A DNA stretch of 6,278 nt from Marinobacter salsuginis (GTDB taxonomy: Bacteria; Pseudomonadota; Gammaproteobacteria; Pseudomonadales; Oleiphilaceae): positions 1-6,278 of the forward strand of contig NZ_BGZH01000007.1 of assembly GCF_009617755.1 (NCBI RefSeq), written 5' to 3'. Both the position numbers and the translations under genes were made by a program. Positions 1 to 4,846 of the stretch are shown piece by piece. The notes below the pieces were generated by a model. It saw only the letters and a program-made list of their open reading frames with translations. It had not been told where the DNA came from and ran no database searches. Numbering within the stretch: position 1 is the stretch's first letter; the number at the start of each line of letters is the position of its first letter.

Positions 1-80
1 TGGAGGGCGTCAGTCCCGCCAATGGCGGGATGAGCGAATAGCGAACCCGGAGAAGCCCGGCCCGAAGGGCGCGCCCAGGT
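1..80 (+). repeat. Long structured repeat, copy 1 (3' end only, cut by window edge)
   Basis: This is the last ~80 bases of the repeat seen in full at 1972-2465 and 5716-6216. It matches copy 3 (6137-6216) apart from three substitutions. It carries the TCCCGCC/GGCGGGA hairpin (14-30, loop AAT) and ends in the GGCGCGCC palindrome followed by CAGGT, after which it diverges from the other copies. The remainder of this copy should lie left of the window. Between it and the first gene stop (81-154) I see no gene and no convincing terminator. Confidence 0.9.
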
Positions 81-154
81 GTTCATCACCCAACTAAGAA
101 GGCCGGCCGAAAACCAATCGGTTCCCGACCGAAACACCATTCCTCGGTTTCCCG

Positions 155-418
155 CTATGCTTGAGCGCCTTCATCCAGACAACCAGGCAATCGATTCTCT
201 CTCGCTGCATTTCGGCAGTTCTTAACCACCTCGACGTTAGCACTGTGAGCTTTCCATTCCCCGAACGCAGCATCATCGACCGTGACCAGAGACTTCCCTT
301 CCGATAGTGGTAGCTCCCTCACTACGGTTCCACGTTTCAAGGGCCAATCCCCAACGTGTTGGCCGGTATCCCTCAAAAACTGAGCGGTAAACCTTACCTC
401 TTTCCCTAGTAAACTCAT
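155..418 (-). CDS. Small hypothetical protein, 87 aa, last gene of the antirestriction operon
   Basis: I do not recognise the family. The ATG overlaps the stop of the preceding 46-aa gene as ATGA, and a GGAAAC purine run lies about 8 bases upstream, so translation is probably coupled. Residues 5-66 alternate short hydrophobic and charged stretches with turns (GKEVRFT, KRGTVVREL, KSLVTVDD, ANVEVVKN). That pattern suggests a small all-beta, SH3-like barrel, which is an inference from pattern only. The last 20 residues are polar and probably flexible. There is no signal peptide or membrane segment, so it should be cytosolic. Its place at the end of an operon begun by an antirestriction gene suggests a role in plasmid establishment or host takeover, but nothing in the protein itself shows this. 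Confidence 0.75.
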   Translation of the reverse strand: MSLLGKEVRFTAQFLRDTGQHVGDWPLKRGTVVRELPLSEGKSLVTVDDAAFGEWKAHSANVEVVKNCRNAARENRLPGCLDEGAQA

Positions 419-555
419 GCTGCTGTTTCCTTACGTTTTTGGATGTGAATAACCAGGTCCCGAAACTGCCTGCCCGTCATTGGTCCCAGCCGAATCGGCT
501 TTCGCTTTGAAAATGCCCGCACCACGGCTCGTGCTCGATGATCATAGAGACGCAT
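415..555 (-). CDS. Very short basic protein, 46 aa, translationally coupled
   Basis: This open frame fills the gap between the 85-aa and 87-aa genes. Its ATG lies inside the last codons of the 85-aa gene (14-base overlap). It has a strong ribosome binding site, GGGAGGG, about 6 bases upstream, and its TGA overlaps the next ATG by four bases. These three facts together make it a likely real gene despite its size. The product begins MRLYDHRARAVVRAFSKRKP and is very basic throughout, with Arg and Lys making up about a third of residues. A nucleic-acid-binding or partner-binding peptide is possible. No family is recognised. It would be cytosolic, with no hydrophobic segment. Confidence 0.6.
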   Translation of the reverse strand: MRLYDHRARAVVRAFSKRKPIRLGPMTGRQFRDLVIHIQKRKETAA

Positions 556-799
556 GGCGATCCCTCCCGAGCAATCTCATCTCACCCATGCTGCGCCTTA
601 GATCGCGCGTGCTCTCACACAAATCTGCAAACAGAACAGCGTGGCGACGTGTGACAAAATCACCCAGACTGTCACGGCGTTTTCCGGCGATACCAAACAC
701 TGAATGAGAATGCACCCCTCCACCGGTCACTGTTACCAGTTCAAACTCGTCGTACATCGCCAGATCGGCCGCACTGCGCAAATAGATCAACGTGTCCAT
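542..799 (-). CDS. Small hypothetical protein, 85 aa, second gene of the antirestriction operon
   Basis: The start is set at the ATG at 799 because GGAG lies 6 bases upstream. A longer reading back to 937 would run through the inverted repeats and into the antirestriction gene, so I reject it. The protein begins MDTLIYLRSAADLAMYDEFE, continues with a Gly- and Val-rich stretch (LVTVTGGGVHSHSVFGIAGK, residues 21-40), and ends in a highly charged, Arg-rich tail (residues 61-85). There is one Cys (residue 61). No signal peptide, membrane segment or known domain is recognised. It lies 80 bases behind the antirestriction gene; that gap holds two copies of a palindrome that could control it separately. 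Its 3' end contains the start and ribosome binding site of the 46-aa gene. Confidence 0.7.
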   Translation of the reverse strand: MDTLIYLRSAADLAMYDEFELVTVTGGGVHSHSVFGIAGKRRDSLGDFVTRRHAVLFADLCESTRDLRRSMGEMRLLGRDRHASL

Positions 800-808
800 G
801 TGTAGCTC

Positions 809-860
809 CTTACCCGCCACGGGTAACCTATAATTTTTGTGCTTACCCGCCACGGGTAAC
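809..860. promoter_or_regulatory. Two copies of a perfect palindrome, candidate operator or intercistronic hairpins
   Basis: CTTACCCGCCACGGGTAAC occurs at 809-827 and again at 842-860, exactly 33 bp apart (about three helical turns). Each copy is a perfect inverted repeat, TTACCCG-CCA-CGGGTAA. A further half-site (ACGGGTA) follows at 864-870. The pair sits between the antirestriction gene stop and the 85-aa gene, and the first copy almost touches that gene's GGAG. Dimeric sites spaced by whole turns suit a repressor. As RNA they would form two 7-bp hairpins just before the ribosome binding site. The binding protein is unknown. Confidence 0.6.
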
Positions 861-879
861 GTGACGGGTAGCAGTTCGG

Positions 880-1296
880 TTAAGCGATCAACCGCTTGAT
901 GTCTTTGGCGTGTTCCGAATCCATGGCGTCGAGCCACAATCGGTTATAAGCCGTGTAAAACACGGGATCACCGGTGAAACACGCAAGGCGGGTAAACGCT
1001 ACCAACGACAACGCCATGCCTGCGGTCGTCGCATCTGCGCGTACAGCTACCAGGTTCCGAGGGTTGAATAATTTGAGGCGCTCGTTGATCACCGGCTCCA
1101 TGAAAAAGCCAGCGGAGTTGGTGGCAAGATAAAGCCACTGGGCACCACGAAATTGCGGCTGCCACTCAGCCATTACCGAGAAAACGGTTTGCTCAATCTC
1201 AGCGCGGTACGCGCTCAAATAGTGTGGAAAAGCCGCTTTGCGGAATTTGAAAACAGACGCCGAAGCGCTGGACAAACAGGGTGCGGTTGCACTCAT
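880..1296 (-). CDS. ardB: Antirestriction protein, ArdB/KlcA family
   Basis: The product is 138 aa, the usual length for the ArdB/KlcA family. These plasmid and island proteins relieve restriction by type I restriction-modification enzymes in vivo, helping incoming DNA to establish. The family signature is visible: a start-proximal FPHYL (residues 23-27), then QFRGAQWLYLATNSAGFFME (48-67), which matches the family's W-x-F/Y...SN-G-F-Y-M-x-P core, then the D-A-T-T-A-G-M segment (88-94) leading into a hydrophobic helix and a helical tail. The ATG is preceded by TTAGGAG with 9 bases between, in a leader whose last 29 bases are identical to the leader of the 225-aa gene at 5524. It is the first gene of a four-gene minus-strand operon with its own promoter. 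Family assignment is by recognised motifs, not by a search. Confidence 0.85.
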   Translation of the reverse strand: MSATAPCLSSASASVFKFRKAAFPHYLSAYRAEIEQTVFSVMAEWQPQFRGAQWLYLATNSAGFFMEPVINERLKLFNPRNLVAVRADATTAGMALSLVAFTRLACFTGDPVFYTAYNRLWLDAMDSEHAKDIKRLIA

Positions 1297-1361
1297 GGTG
1301 GGAATCTCCTAACTCGCCTCGAAACCGCCGGCGAAACACGGGGGCCAGCAACTGCTGACCA
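1297..1361 (-). promoter_or_regulatory. 5' leader with two stem-loops, antirestriction operon
   Basis: From the predicted start near 1361 the leader forms hairpin 1, GGTCAGC/GCTGGCC (1343-1360, loop of 4), and hairpin 2, TCGCC/GGCGA (1314-1334, loop of 11), followed at once by the GTTAGGAG ribosome binding site. The same order and the same second stem occur in the leaders at 1796-1857 and 5525-5591. Hairpin 1 sits at the very 5' end, where it could protect the mRNA from 5'-end decay. Hairpin 2 lies close enough to affect ribosome access. Confidence 0.6.
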
Positions 1362-1368
1362 CTATGAA

Positions 1369-1397
1369 ATTATCGTTTATAGGTCGCCTTTTGTCAC
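1369..1397 (-). promoter_or_regulatory. Sigma70-type promoter of the antirestriction operon
   Basis: On the minus strand GTGACA (1397-1392) and GATAAT (1374-1369) are separated by 17 bases. The transcription start is predicted near 1361, giving a leader of about 65 nt. The layout matches the TTGACA-17-GATAAT promoter at 5598-5626, with the same -10 and the same distance to the ATG. Confidence 0.75.
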
Positions 1398-1426
1398 CTT
1401 TTAAGGCAACATTTAAAGCCCTAGTT

Positions 1427-1612
1427 TTATCTTTGAGCCGGAATCTTTCCAGCCACTAATGTGATTAACGGGTTGCTCATGCTCCTGGGCCACTCCAAAT
1501 GCAGATAGCTGGGTTTAGCTACCGATGCCCTAAAGTCCACTCGACTCGTCGCAACGAAGGCTGTACCGGCAACCAGAAACGCGATCCCGACCGCTTTCAG
1601 TTCATCTTTCAC
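1427..1612 (-). CDS. Mini membrane protein B, 61 aa, VDFR motif
   Basis: The start is GTG at 1612, because AGGGAGAGG lies 4-5 bases upstream and the nearby ATG at 1605 is out of frame and closes at once. Residues 7-23 (AVGIAFLVAGTAFVATS) form one membrane segment or uncleaved signal anchor after a short charged start (MKDEL). A short soluble part follows, with VDFR at 25-28 and the pattern YLHLEW at 36-41. It resembles the 44-aa product encoded just upstream (membrane segment, S-x-VDFR, about 8-10 residues, then an L-x-L pattern), so the two are probably paralogues acting together at the inner membrane. The function is unknown; small toxin, membrane regulator or entry-exclusion-type roles are all possible. 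The stop lies only 30 bases from the -35 box of the antirestriction promoter. Confidence 0.65.
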   Translation of the reverse strand: MKDELKAVGIAFLVAGTAFVATSRVDFRASVAKPSYLHLEWPRSMSNPLITLVAGKIPAQR

Positions 1613-1633
1613 GATACCTCTCCCTGAGAAAGT

Positions 1634-1654
1634 GGGGGCCAGACGTCGGCCCCC
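1634..1654 (-). promoter_or_regulatory. GC-rich intercistronic hairpin
   Basis: A 7-bp stem GGGGGCC/GGCCCCC with a 7-base loop lies between the stop of the 44-aa gene and the ribosome binding site of the 61-aa gene. It is followed on the minus strand by ACTTTCTC, so partial termination is possible, but there is no continuous T run. The stop plus hairpin context (TAACCC, four bases, then GGGGGC) resembles that after the 225-aa gene at 4849. Likely roles are mRNA processing or setting unequal expression of the two genes. Confidence 0.6.
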
Positions 1655-1660
1655 TAAGGG

Positions 1661-1795
1661 TTACTTGATATGAAGTTCCAGCGTCCAATCCTTGGACACA
1701 AAACGGAAATCAACCTCGGAACCCAAGACGGTAGCCAAAAGCAATACGGCGATAATCCATTTTCCGTACTTGGCTAGTTGCAGCTTGGTTTTCAT
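1661..1795 (-). CDS. Mini membrane protein A, 44 aa, VDFR motif
   Basis: This short frame starts with ATG at 1795, with GGAG 8 bases upstream, at the end of a leader like those of the other two minus-strand operons. The basic N-terminus (MKTKLQLAKYGK) is followed by one hydrophobic segment (WIIAVLLLATVLG, residues 13-25) and a short tail with EVDFRF (27-32) and LELHIK (39-44). A type II or signal-anchor inner-membrane topology is likely, with the tail outside by the positive-inside rule. It is probably a paralogue of the 61-aa product encoded directly downstream. No known family is recognised, and such peptides are usually missed by gene callers. It is the first gene after repeat copy 2. Confidence 0.65.
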   Translation of the reverse strand: MKTKLQLAKYGKWIIAVLLLATVLGSEVDFRFVSKDWTLELHIK

Positions 1796-1857
1796 TTTTC
1801 TTACTCCATCGCCTCGTAACACCGGCGAGCGTGGCGCTTAGAATATTCCCTAAGTGC
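1796..1857 (-). promoter_or_regulatory. 5' leader with two stem-loops, mini membrane protein operon
   Basis: Hairpin 1 is CTTAG/CTAAG (1837-1854) next to the predicted start near 1857. Hairpin 2 is TCGCC/GGCGA (1809-1828, loop of 10), directly followed by the TGGAG ribosome binding site. Hairpin 1 differs in sequence from that of the other two leaders but keeps its position. Hairpin 2 keeps the stem sequence. This conservation of layout over sequence suggests a selected structure. Confidence 0.55.
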
Positions 1858-1863
1858 AGGATA

Positions 1864-1893
1864 ATAATACCATTATTTCCGATTTTTCGTCAA
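1864..1893 (-). promoter_or_regulatory. Sigma70-type promoter of the mini membrane protein operon
   Basis: On the minus strand TTGACG (1893-1888) and TATTAT (1869-1864) are separated by 18 bases. The -35 box is part of a 24-bp stretch (1889-1912) that recurs at 5622-5645 with two differences, in the same place between gene promoter and repeat. It contains TTTGTATA and could be a regulator site or part of a divergent promoter reading into the repeat. From 1913 to 1971 I see no gene. Confidence 0.7.
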
Positions 1894-1971
1894 TCTTTTT
1901 GTATATCTTTCAGTGATCAGAACACCCCCCTAGAACCCGAATTGATCTTAGAAAACGCTTGCACCGCGCAC

Positions 1972-2465
1972 TGTGATGATCTTGATTGTCCGGATGCCGC
2001 CGGGATCGGGCAGAGCCCGACTTAGATTCAGCGCGGCTTCGCCGCCACATCGTTGGTGAATGCTGACCAGGCCCCTGCCCTGTCGTGAGATCCCGACCGC
2101 CCATCAACCGCACCCGTCGAAGCAGACGCCGGGGCGAGCCTTGCAAGGTGGAACGCAGCGCAGCGAGTAGACCTTGTGAGGGTCGTCCTGGTGTCTGAGG
2201 GTGCATAAAGGTTGATGGGGGGTCGGGATCGATCTGCGGGAAGCACTTCACCCCGCTTTTAGAGCGTGTGGCACAGCCACTCGCTCCTGGAGGATCGTTC
2301 TAACAGTCGCGAAGCGTCTGTTGATCCGACTTCGGGGGCCCCGCGATCAGCGGGGATCCTTTACCGGCCGGAGGTCGGAAGCGCGAGGGATACGGAGGGC
2401 GTCAGTCCCGCAACGCGGGATGAGCGAATAGCGAACCCGGAGAAGCCCGGCCCGAAGGGCGCGCC
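1972..2465 (+). repeat. Long structured repeat, copy 2
   Basis: This full copy of about 494 bp begins TGTGATGATC and ends GGCGCGCC. It aligns to copy 3 (5716-6211) with five substitutions and two single-base indels, so about 98-99% identity. Flanking sequence diverges sharply on both sides. Unlike copies 1 and 3 it lacks the terminal CAGGT. Frames on both strands stay open by chance of high GC, but none has a ribosome binding site and codon-like usage I trust, while inverted repeats fill it. There are no terminal inverted repeats, transposase or visible target duplication. I treat it as a non-coding, structure-bearing repeat. Confidence 0.93.
2006..2460 (+). ncRNA. Candidate large structured RNA, copy 2
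   Basis: Read on the plus strand the helices are: TCGGGC/GCCCGA (2006-2020, loop AGA); GCGGC/GCCGC (2033-2045); a 21-bp long-range stem with one mismatch, 2089-2109 with 2210-2230, enclosing GCACCC/GGGTGC and CAGACGCC/GGTGTCTG; GCGGG/CCCGC (2236-2256); a two-part stem GAGCG/CGCTC plus GTGGC/GCCAC (2262-2286, U-U mismatch, loop ACA); GGATC/GATCC plus AACAG/CTGTT plus CGC/GCG (2292-2327, loop GAA); CCCCGC/GCGGGG (2339-2355); CCGGCC/GGTCGG (2364-2378, loop GGA); TCCCGC/GCGGGA (2406-2420); and GCCC/GGGC (2450-2460, loop GAA). Two helices contain a G-U pair only if the plus strand is the RNA. No clear promoter or U-tract terminator is seen, so ends are uncertain. It matches no RNA class I recognise. 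Confidence 0.55.
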
Positions 2466-2493
2466 TGGTTATTTATCCCAGCACGCAGCCACC

Positions 2494-2522
2494 TTAACGG
2501 CTGCACTCCTTTGAATTATACT
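2494..2522 (+). promoter_or_regulatory. Sigma70-type promoter of the Rap1a/Tai-like gene
   Basis: TTAACG (2494-2499) and TATACT (2517-2522) are separated by 17 bases, giving a start near 2529 and a leader of about 58 nt. An inverted repeat GCAGCC/GGCTGC (about 2485-2504) overlaps the -35 box and could be an operator. A 5-bp hairpin GCCGC/GCGGC (2523-2541) spans the predicted start. This promoter does not resemble the three minus-strand promoters. Confidence 0.65.
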
Positions 2523-2587
2523 GCCGCGCCCATTTTGCGGCTGTTTCTGCAATAGGGCCAATCTGTTAAATCAAGAGGTGAGTGCTA

Positions 2588-2926
2588 ATGCTCCGAATTA
2601 CTCTAGTTTTGACCCTACTACTTACCGCTCTTCCCGCGAGCGCGATGACAATTGGTACGTTGAAGGAGTTAGAAAACTCAGATCGCAGGGATCCAGCCTA
2701 CAAGTCGTACATGCTTGGTTTACAACGGGGCATCATGTACACCGACGGCGTAGTGGAGCAACGTTTTGGAGAAAGTCTTTTTTGCCTTCCAGAGACCATG
2801 AATTTTGGTTCCATTGATTACGCAAAGATGACTTTGGAGGAAGCTGAGAGAATGGGAATGGGCGATGATGCTGTAGCTGAAATGGTGATGATTTTCGCTC
2901 TAATGACAAACTTCCCATGTGAATGA
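2588..2926 (+). CDS. Small exported protein, Rap1a/Tai immunity-like
   Basis: The start is set at ATG 2588 because AGAGGTG ends 7 bases upstream; the GTG at 2582 would be too close to it. Residues 1-19 (MLRITLVLTLLLTALPASA) are a classic Sec signal peptide with an A-x-A cleavage site, giving a mature periplasmic protein of about 93 aa. The mature part has Y-x-x-G-x-x-x-G (41-48), LFCLP (64-68), a helical stretch, and a final FPCE with Cys111, which probably bonds to Cys66. That spacing of FC-x-P and terminal FPC recalls the Rap1a/Tai family of immunity proteins against secreted peptidoglycan amidases. No effector gene is present in the window, so it could be an orphan immunity or an unrelated periplasmic protein. 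It is the only confident plus-strand gene and looks more AT-rich than its surroundings. It converges on parB. Confidence 0.8.
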   Translation: MLRITLVLTLLLTALPASAMTIGTLKELENSDRRDPAYKSYMLGLQRGIMYTDGVVEQRFGESLFCLPETMNFGSIDYAKMTLEEAERMGMGDDAVAEMVMIFALMTNFPCE

Positions 2927-2934
2927 TTAAGAAA

Positions 2935-2962
2935 GGGCCGGAAGTCTCTTAACCTCCGGCCC
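2935..2962. terminator. Terminator between convergent genes
   Basis: An 8-bp GC-rich stem GGGCCGGA/TCCGGCCC with a 12-base loop lies between the stop of the plus-strand gene (2926) and the stop of parB (2973). On the minus strand it is followed by TTTCTTAATC, so it fits an intrinsic terminator for parB. On the plus strand the T run is missing, so termination there would be weaker. Confidence 0.75.
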
Positions 2963-2972
2963 AGGGACAGAA

Positions 2973-4778
2973 TCAACCCTCCACAGCTTCAGGTCGCATC
3001 TGCGGCGGTAGCCAACCTTTGGATTCCTCAAGACCATCCAGCAACTCAGCCAAATCGCGCTTTTTGGCATTTGCCATACCTGCTGCCAGATCGGTGCCTT
3101 TAAGCTCTACCAGAATATCCAACAGCTTTTCGCGCTTGACCCGCTTGAAATAATTCTCCTTGGTCGGCTGCCAGAGAGCGCTTAAATCAAAGTTGATTTG
3201 CTCTTTCACAAGTTCGGCAATGACCGAGCTGGATGAACGCAGCGACTGAGCGACACAAAAAGCGTGAATCGCCAGCTTGTCCGGCATCGTCAGTGATTGG
3301 AACGCCCTGAACATATCCGCCTCGGTTTCCTCATTCATCCAAACCAGATTCAAACCGTCTCGCGTTTTCTGAATCTTTTCGGCGGCTTTGGTTTCCAGGA
3401 TGTCCTTGGGACTGAACTCGGCCCACTGAACACTGATGTCACAGGGTCGGAGGAAGCTTTGTGCCACACGCTGCAACGCCATATTGAACACCGACAAATC
3501 AAAGCACAGTTCCGGTGAATCCATCAGATCAGCTTGCAGGGCCTGCAAGCTATAAGCACTCAGATCACTCAAGAGCGCCGCGCTTTCGTCCGGTTTCTTA
3601 GGAACATCAACCGCGCCCTGCTCGTCTTCGCCCTCGCTACCTTTCTCACCGTCTTCGGGCTTCACAATGCCTTCGCGGTATTCCGGCTCCCCTTCCCGTC
3701 CAATCAGAATGAGAACGCCCGCCTCCGCCTTCTGCCCTACGGAAAATACTCGAGAGTTTTCTTTCTGCTCCTGCAAATCCCTTTCTTCGTCGGTCAGTCG
3801 GTCGTGTTCTTCATCCTCTTCCTCTGTCCATTCCGGCATCGGCTTCTCATTCAAGACATTCAAACGGGCATCGATCTCGGCCAGTCGGGCGCTCAACGCC
3901 TCGGGCAGGTCCACTTCAATTTCCGGCTCCACGCGCCTCATGCTGGCAAACGGTGAGGACCAGAAACCACCAAAGGTATACTCCACCCATTTCCAGCCCT
4001 CGACCTTCTTCTCAGCCACCAGTCGCTCGATCTTGGCCTCTGCCAACGACTTCAAAAGCTCCGGATCGTTGAGGTAGGTCACCTCCTGGAACAGATCGGA
4101 CGCCACACTACCACCGGCCTGCTCATAGGCTTCCAAGCCCACAAACACAGCCATAGGCTCGGTGCTTCGAACATTCTCAGGCAGCAAACGAGAACGAATC
4201 TCCCACGCCGAGAAGCCATAGCCCTCCTTCATTTCAGCAAAAACCGCCGCCTGTTTTTCCTGATCGTCGGAAACGGTGAAGGCCATGACCTCCTTTTTAT
4301 CCAGTTCCCGATTACGGAAAGCCTGCAAAATCACCGGGGCCACCCCGCCGAGCTTCAACAGTTTGCGAACATCCGTCACGCTGTGGCCGAATTTCTTGGC
4401 AATGTCCTCGGCGCTCATGCCCTGCTCGTTCAACTGCATATAGGCCGAAAACCAATCCGCGTCGTGCATTGCCGCTTTCAAGTTTTCCGCCATTGAGGCC
4501 TCGGTGGCGTCGGTCTGATCTTTCACCACACAGCGCACAGCGTAATCCTTCGCAATGTCGCCGTTCTCTGCCAAATGCTGCAACGCAGCCAGACGGCGGC
4601 CACCGCCGACAACCTCAAACTTACCGCGCTTCTTCGACTTCACAACAATCAAGTTCTGTAGCAGCCCCTGAGAGCCGATAGAAGCGATTAACTGCTGATC
4701 CTCTACATCTGCCGCCGATACCTTACGAACGTTCTTCTCAGAGATTGTGAGGGCGTTCAATTTGATGTTCTGTTCCAT
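2973..4778 (-). CDS. Long ParB/RepB/Spo0J-family protein, 601 aa
   Basis: The N-terminal ParB domain spans about residues 5-110. It has the phosphate-binding box EVVGGGRRLAAL (55-66, the G-x-R-R-x-x-A box of ParB CTPases) and MAENLKAAMHDADW (96-109, the E-N-L/I box). A helix-turn-helix follows at about 118-148 (MSAEDIAKKFGHSVTDVRKL), with a helical linker region to about 200. Residues 295-345 are strongly acidic and probably coiled coil, 365-400 are acidic and disordered, and 400-595 form a second helical domain of unknown function. Chromosomal ParB is about 290 aa, so this is the long form found on plasmids and integrative elements. Start ATG 4778 has AAGGA 9 bases upstream. No ParA ATPase and no canonical parS is in the window, so the role may be regulation or maintenance rather than classical segregation. 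It follows the 225-aa gene in one operon. Confidence 0.9.
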   Translation of the reverse strand: MEQNIKLNALTISEKNVRKVSAADVEDQQLIASIGSQGLLQNLIVVKSKKRGKFEVVGGGRRLAALQHLAENGDIAKDYAVRCVVKDQTDATEASMAENLKAAMHDADWFSAYMQLNEQGMSAEDIAKKFGHSVTDVRKLLKLGGVAPVILQAFRNRELDKKEVMAFTVSDDQEKQAAVFAEMKEGYGFSAWEIRSRLLPENVRSTEPMAVFVGLEAYEQAGGSVASDLFQEVTYLNDPELLKSLAEAKIERLVAEKKVEGWKWVEYTFGGFWSSPFASMRRVEPEIEVDLPEALSARLAEIDARLNVLNEKPMPEWTEEEDEEHDRLTDEERDLQEQKENSRVFSVGQKAEAGVLILIGREGEPEYREGIVKPEDGEKGSEGEDEQGAVDVPKKPDESAALLSDLSAYSLQALQADLMDSPELCFDLSVFNMALQRVAQSFLRPCDISVQWAEFSPKDILETKAAEKIQKTRDGLNLVWMNEETEADMFRAFQSLTMPDKLAIHAFCVAQSLRSSSSVIAELVKEQINFDLSALWQPTKENYFKRVKREKLLDILVELKGTDLAAGMANAKKRDLAELLDGLEESKGWLPPQMRPEAVEG

Positions 4779-4803
4779 GGTGTCAGTTCCTTGTCAGTTG
4801 GGT

Positions 4804-4839
4804 GTTTCCGTCCGGAAACCGTTGGGGGCTCTCGCCCCC
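4804..4839 (-). promoter_or_regulatory. Two hairpins between the 225-aa gene and parB
   Basis: On the minus strand GGGGGC-GAGA-GCCCCC (4839-4824) has a GNRA tetraloop and is followed by GTTTCC-GGAC-GGAAAC (4819-4804). Neither is followed by a T run, so they look like mRNA-stabilising or attenuating structures rather than a terminator. Downstream, AACTGACA occurs twice around the parB ribosome binding site. I see no separate promoter, so parB is probably transcribed from 5598-5626. Confidence 0.6.
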
Positions 4840-4846
4840 GCATGGG

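Noticed and set aside
80..154. Terminator after the antirestriction operon
   Set aside because: Only short stems of 4-5 bp with long loops or interrupted T runs are present; none is convincing.
542..937. 131-aa version of the 85-aa gene
   Set aside because: The extension reads through both palindromes and into the antirestriction gene, while the ATG at 799 has a good GGAG site.
1910..2251. 113-aa minus-strand open frame in repeat copy 2, with a 152-aa version at 5537-5995
   Set aside because: The two share the part inside the repeat and then run into unrelated flanking sequence, so the C-termini differ. No ribosome binding site is seen, composition is Arg/Pro/Ser-rich as in GC-rich noncoding DNA, and the region is filled by paired arms. 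A second overlapping 72-aa frame is equally open.
1972..2465. Insertion sequence or integron attC site
   Set aside because: There is no transposase, no terminal inverted repeats and no visible target duplication. It is much longer than attC sites and I could not find the attC core-site layout or an integrase.
1972..2465. Group II intron or IscB-type omega RNA
   Set aside because: I see no domain V-like hairpin, no intron-encoded reverse transcriptase and no nuclease gene next to any copy.
2266..2514. 82-aa plus-strand open frame in repeat copy 2
   Set aside because: It begins inside a hairpin, has no ribosome binding site, runs out of the repeat, and is not kept in copy 3, where the two-base indel shifts the frame.
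3534..4077. 140-aa and 136-aa plus-strand frames
   Set aside because: They are antisense to the acidic, Glu-rich part of ParB, which gives long open complementary frames. No ribosome binding site or family is seen.
2973..4778. Canonical parS site near parB
   Set aside because: I did not see the TGTTTCACGTGAAACA palindrome or a close variant anywhere in the window.
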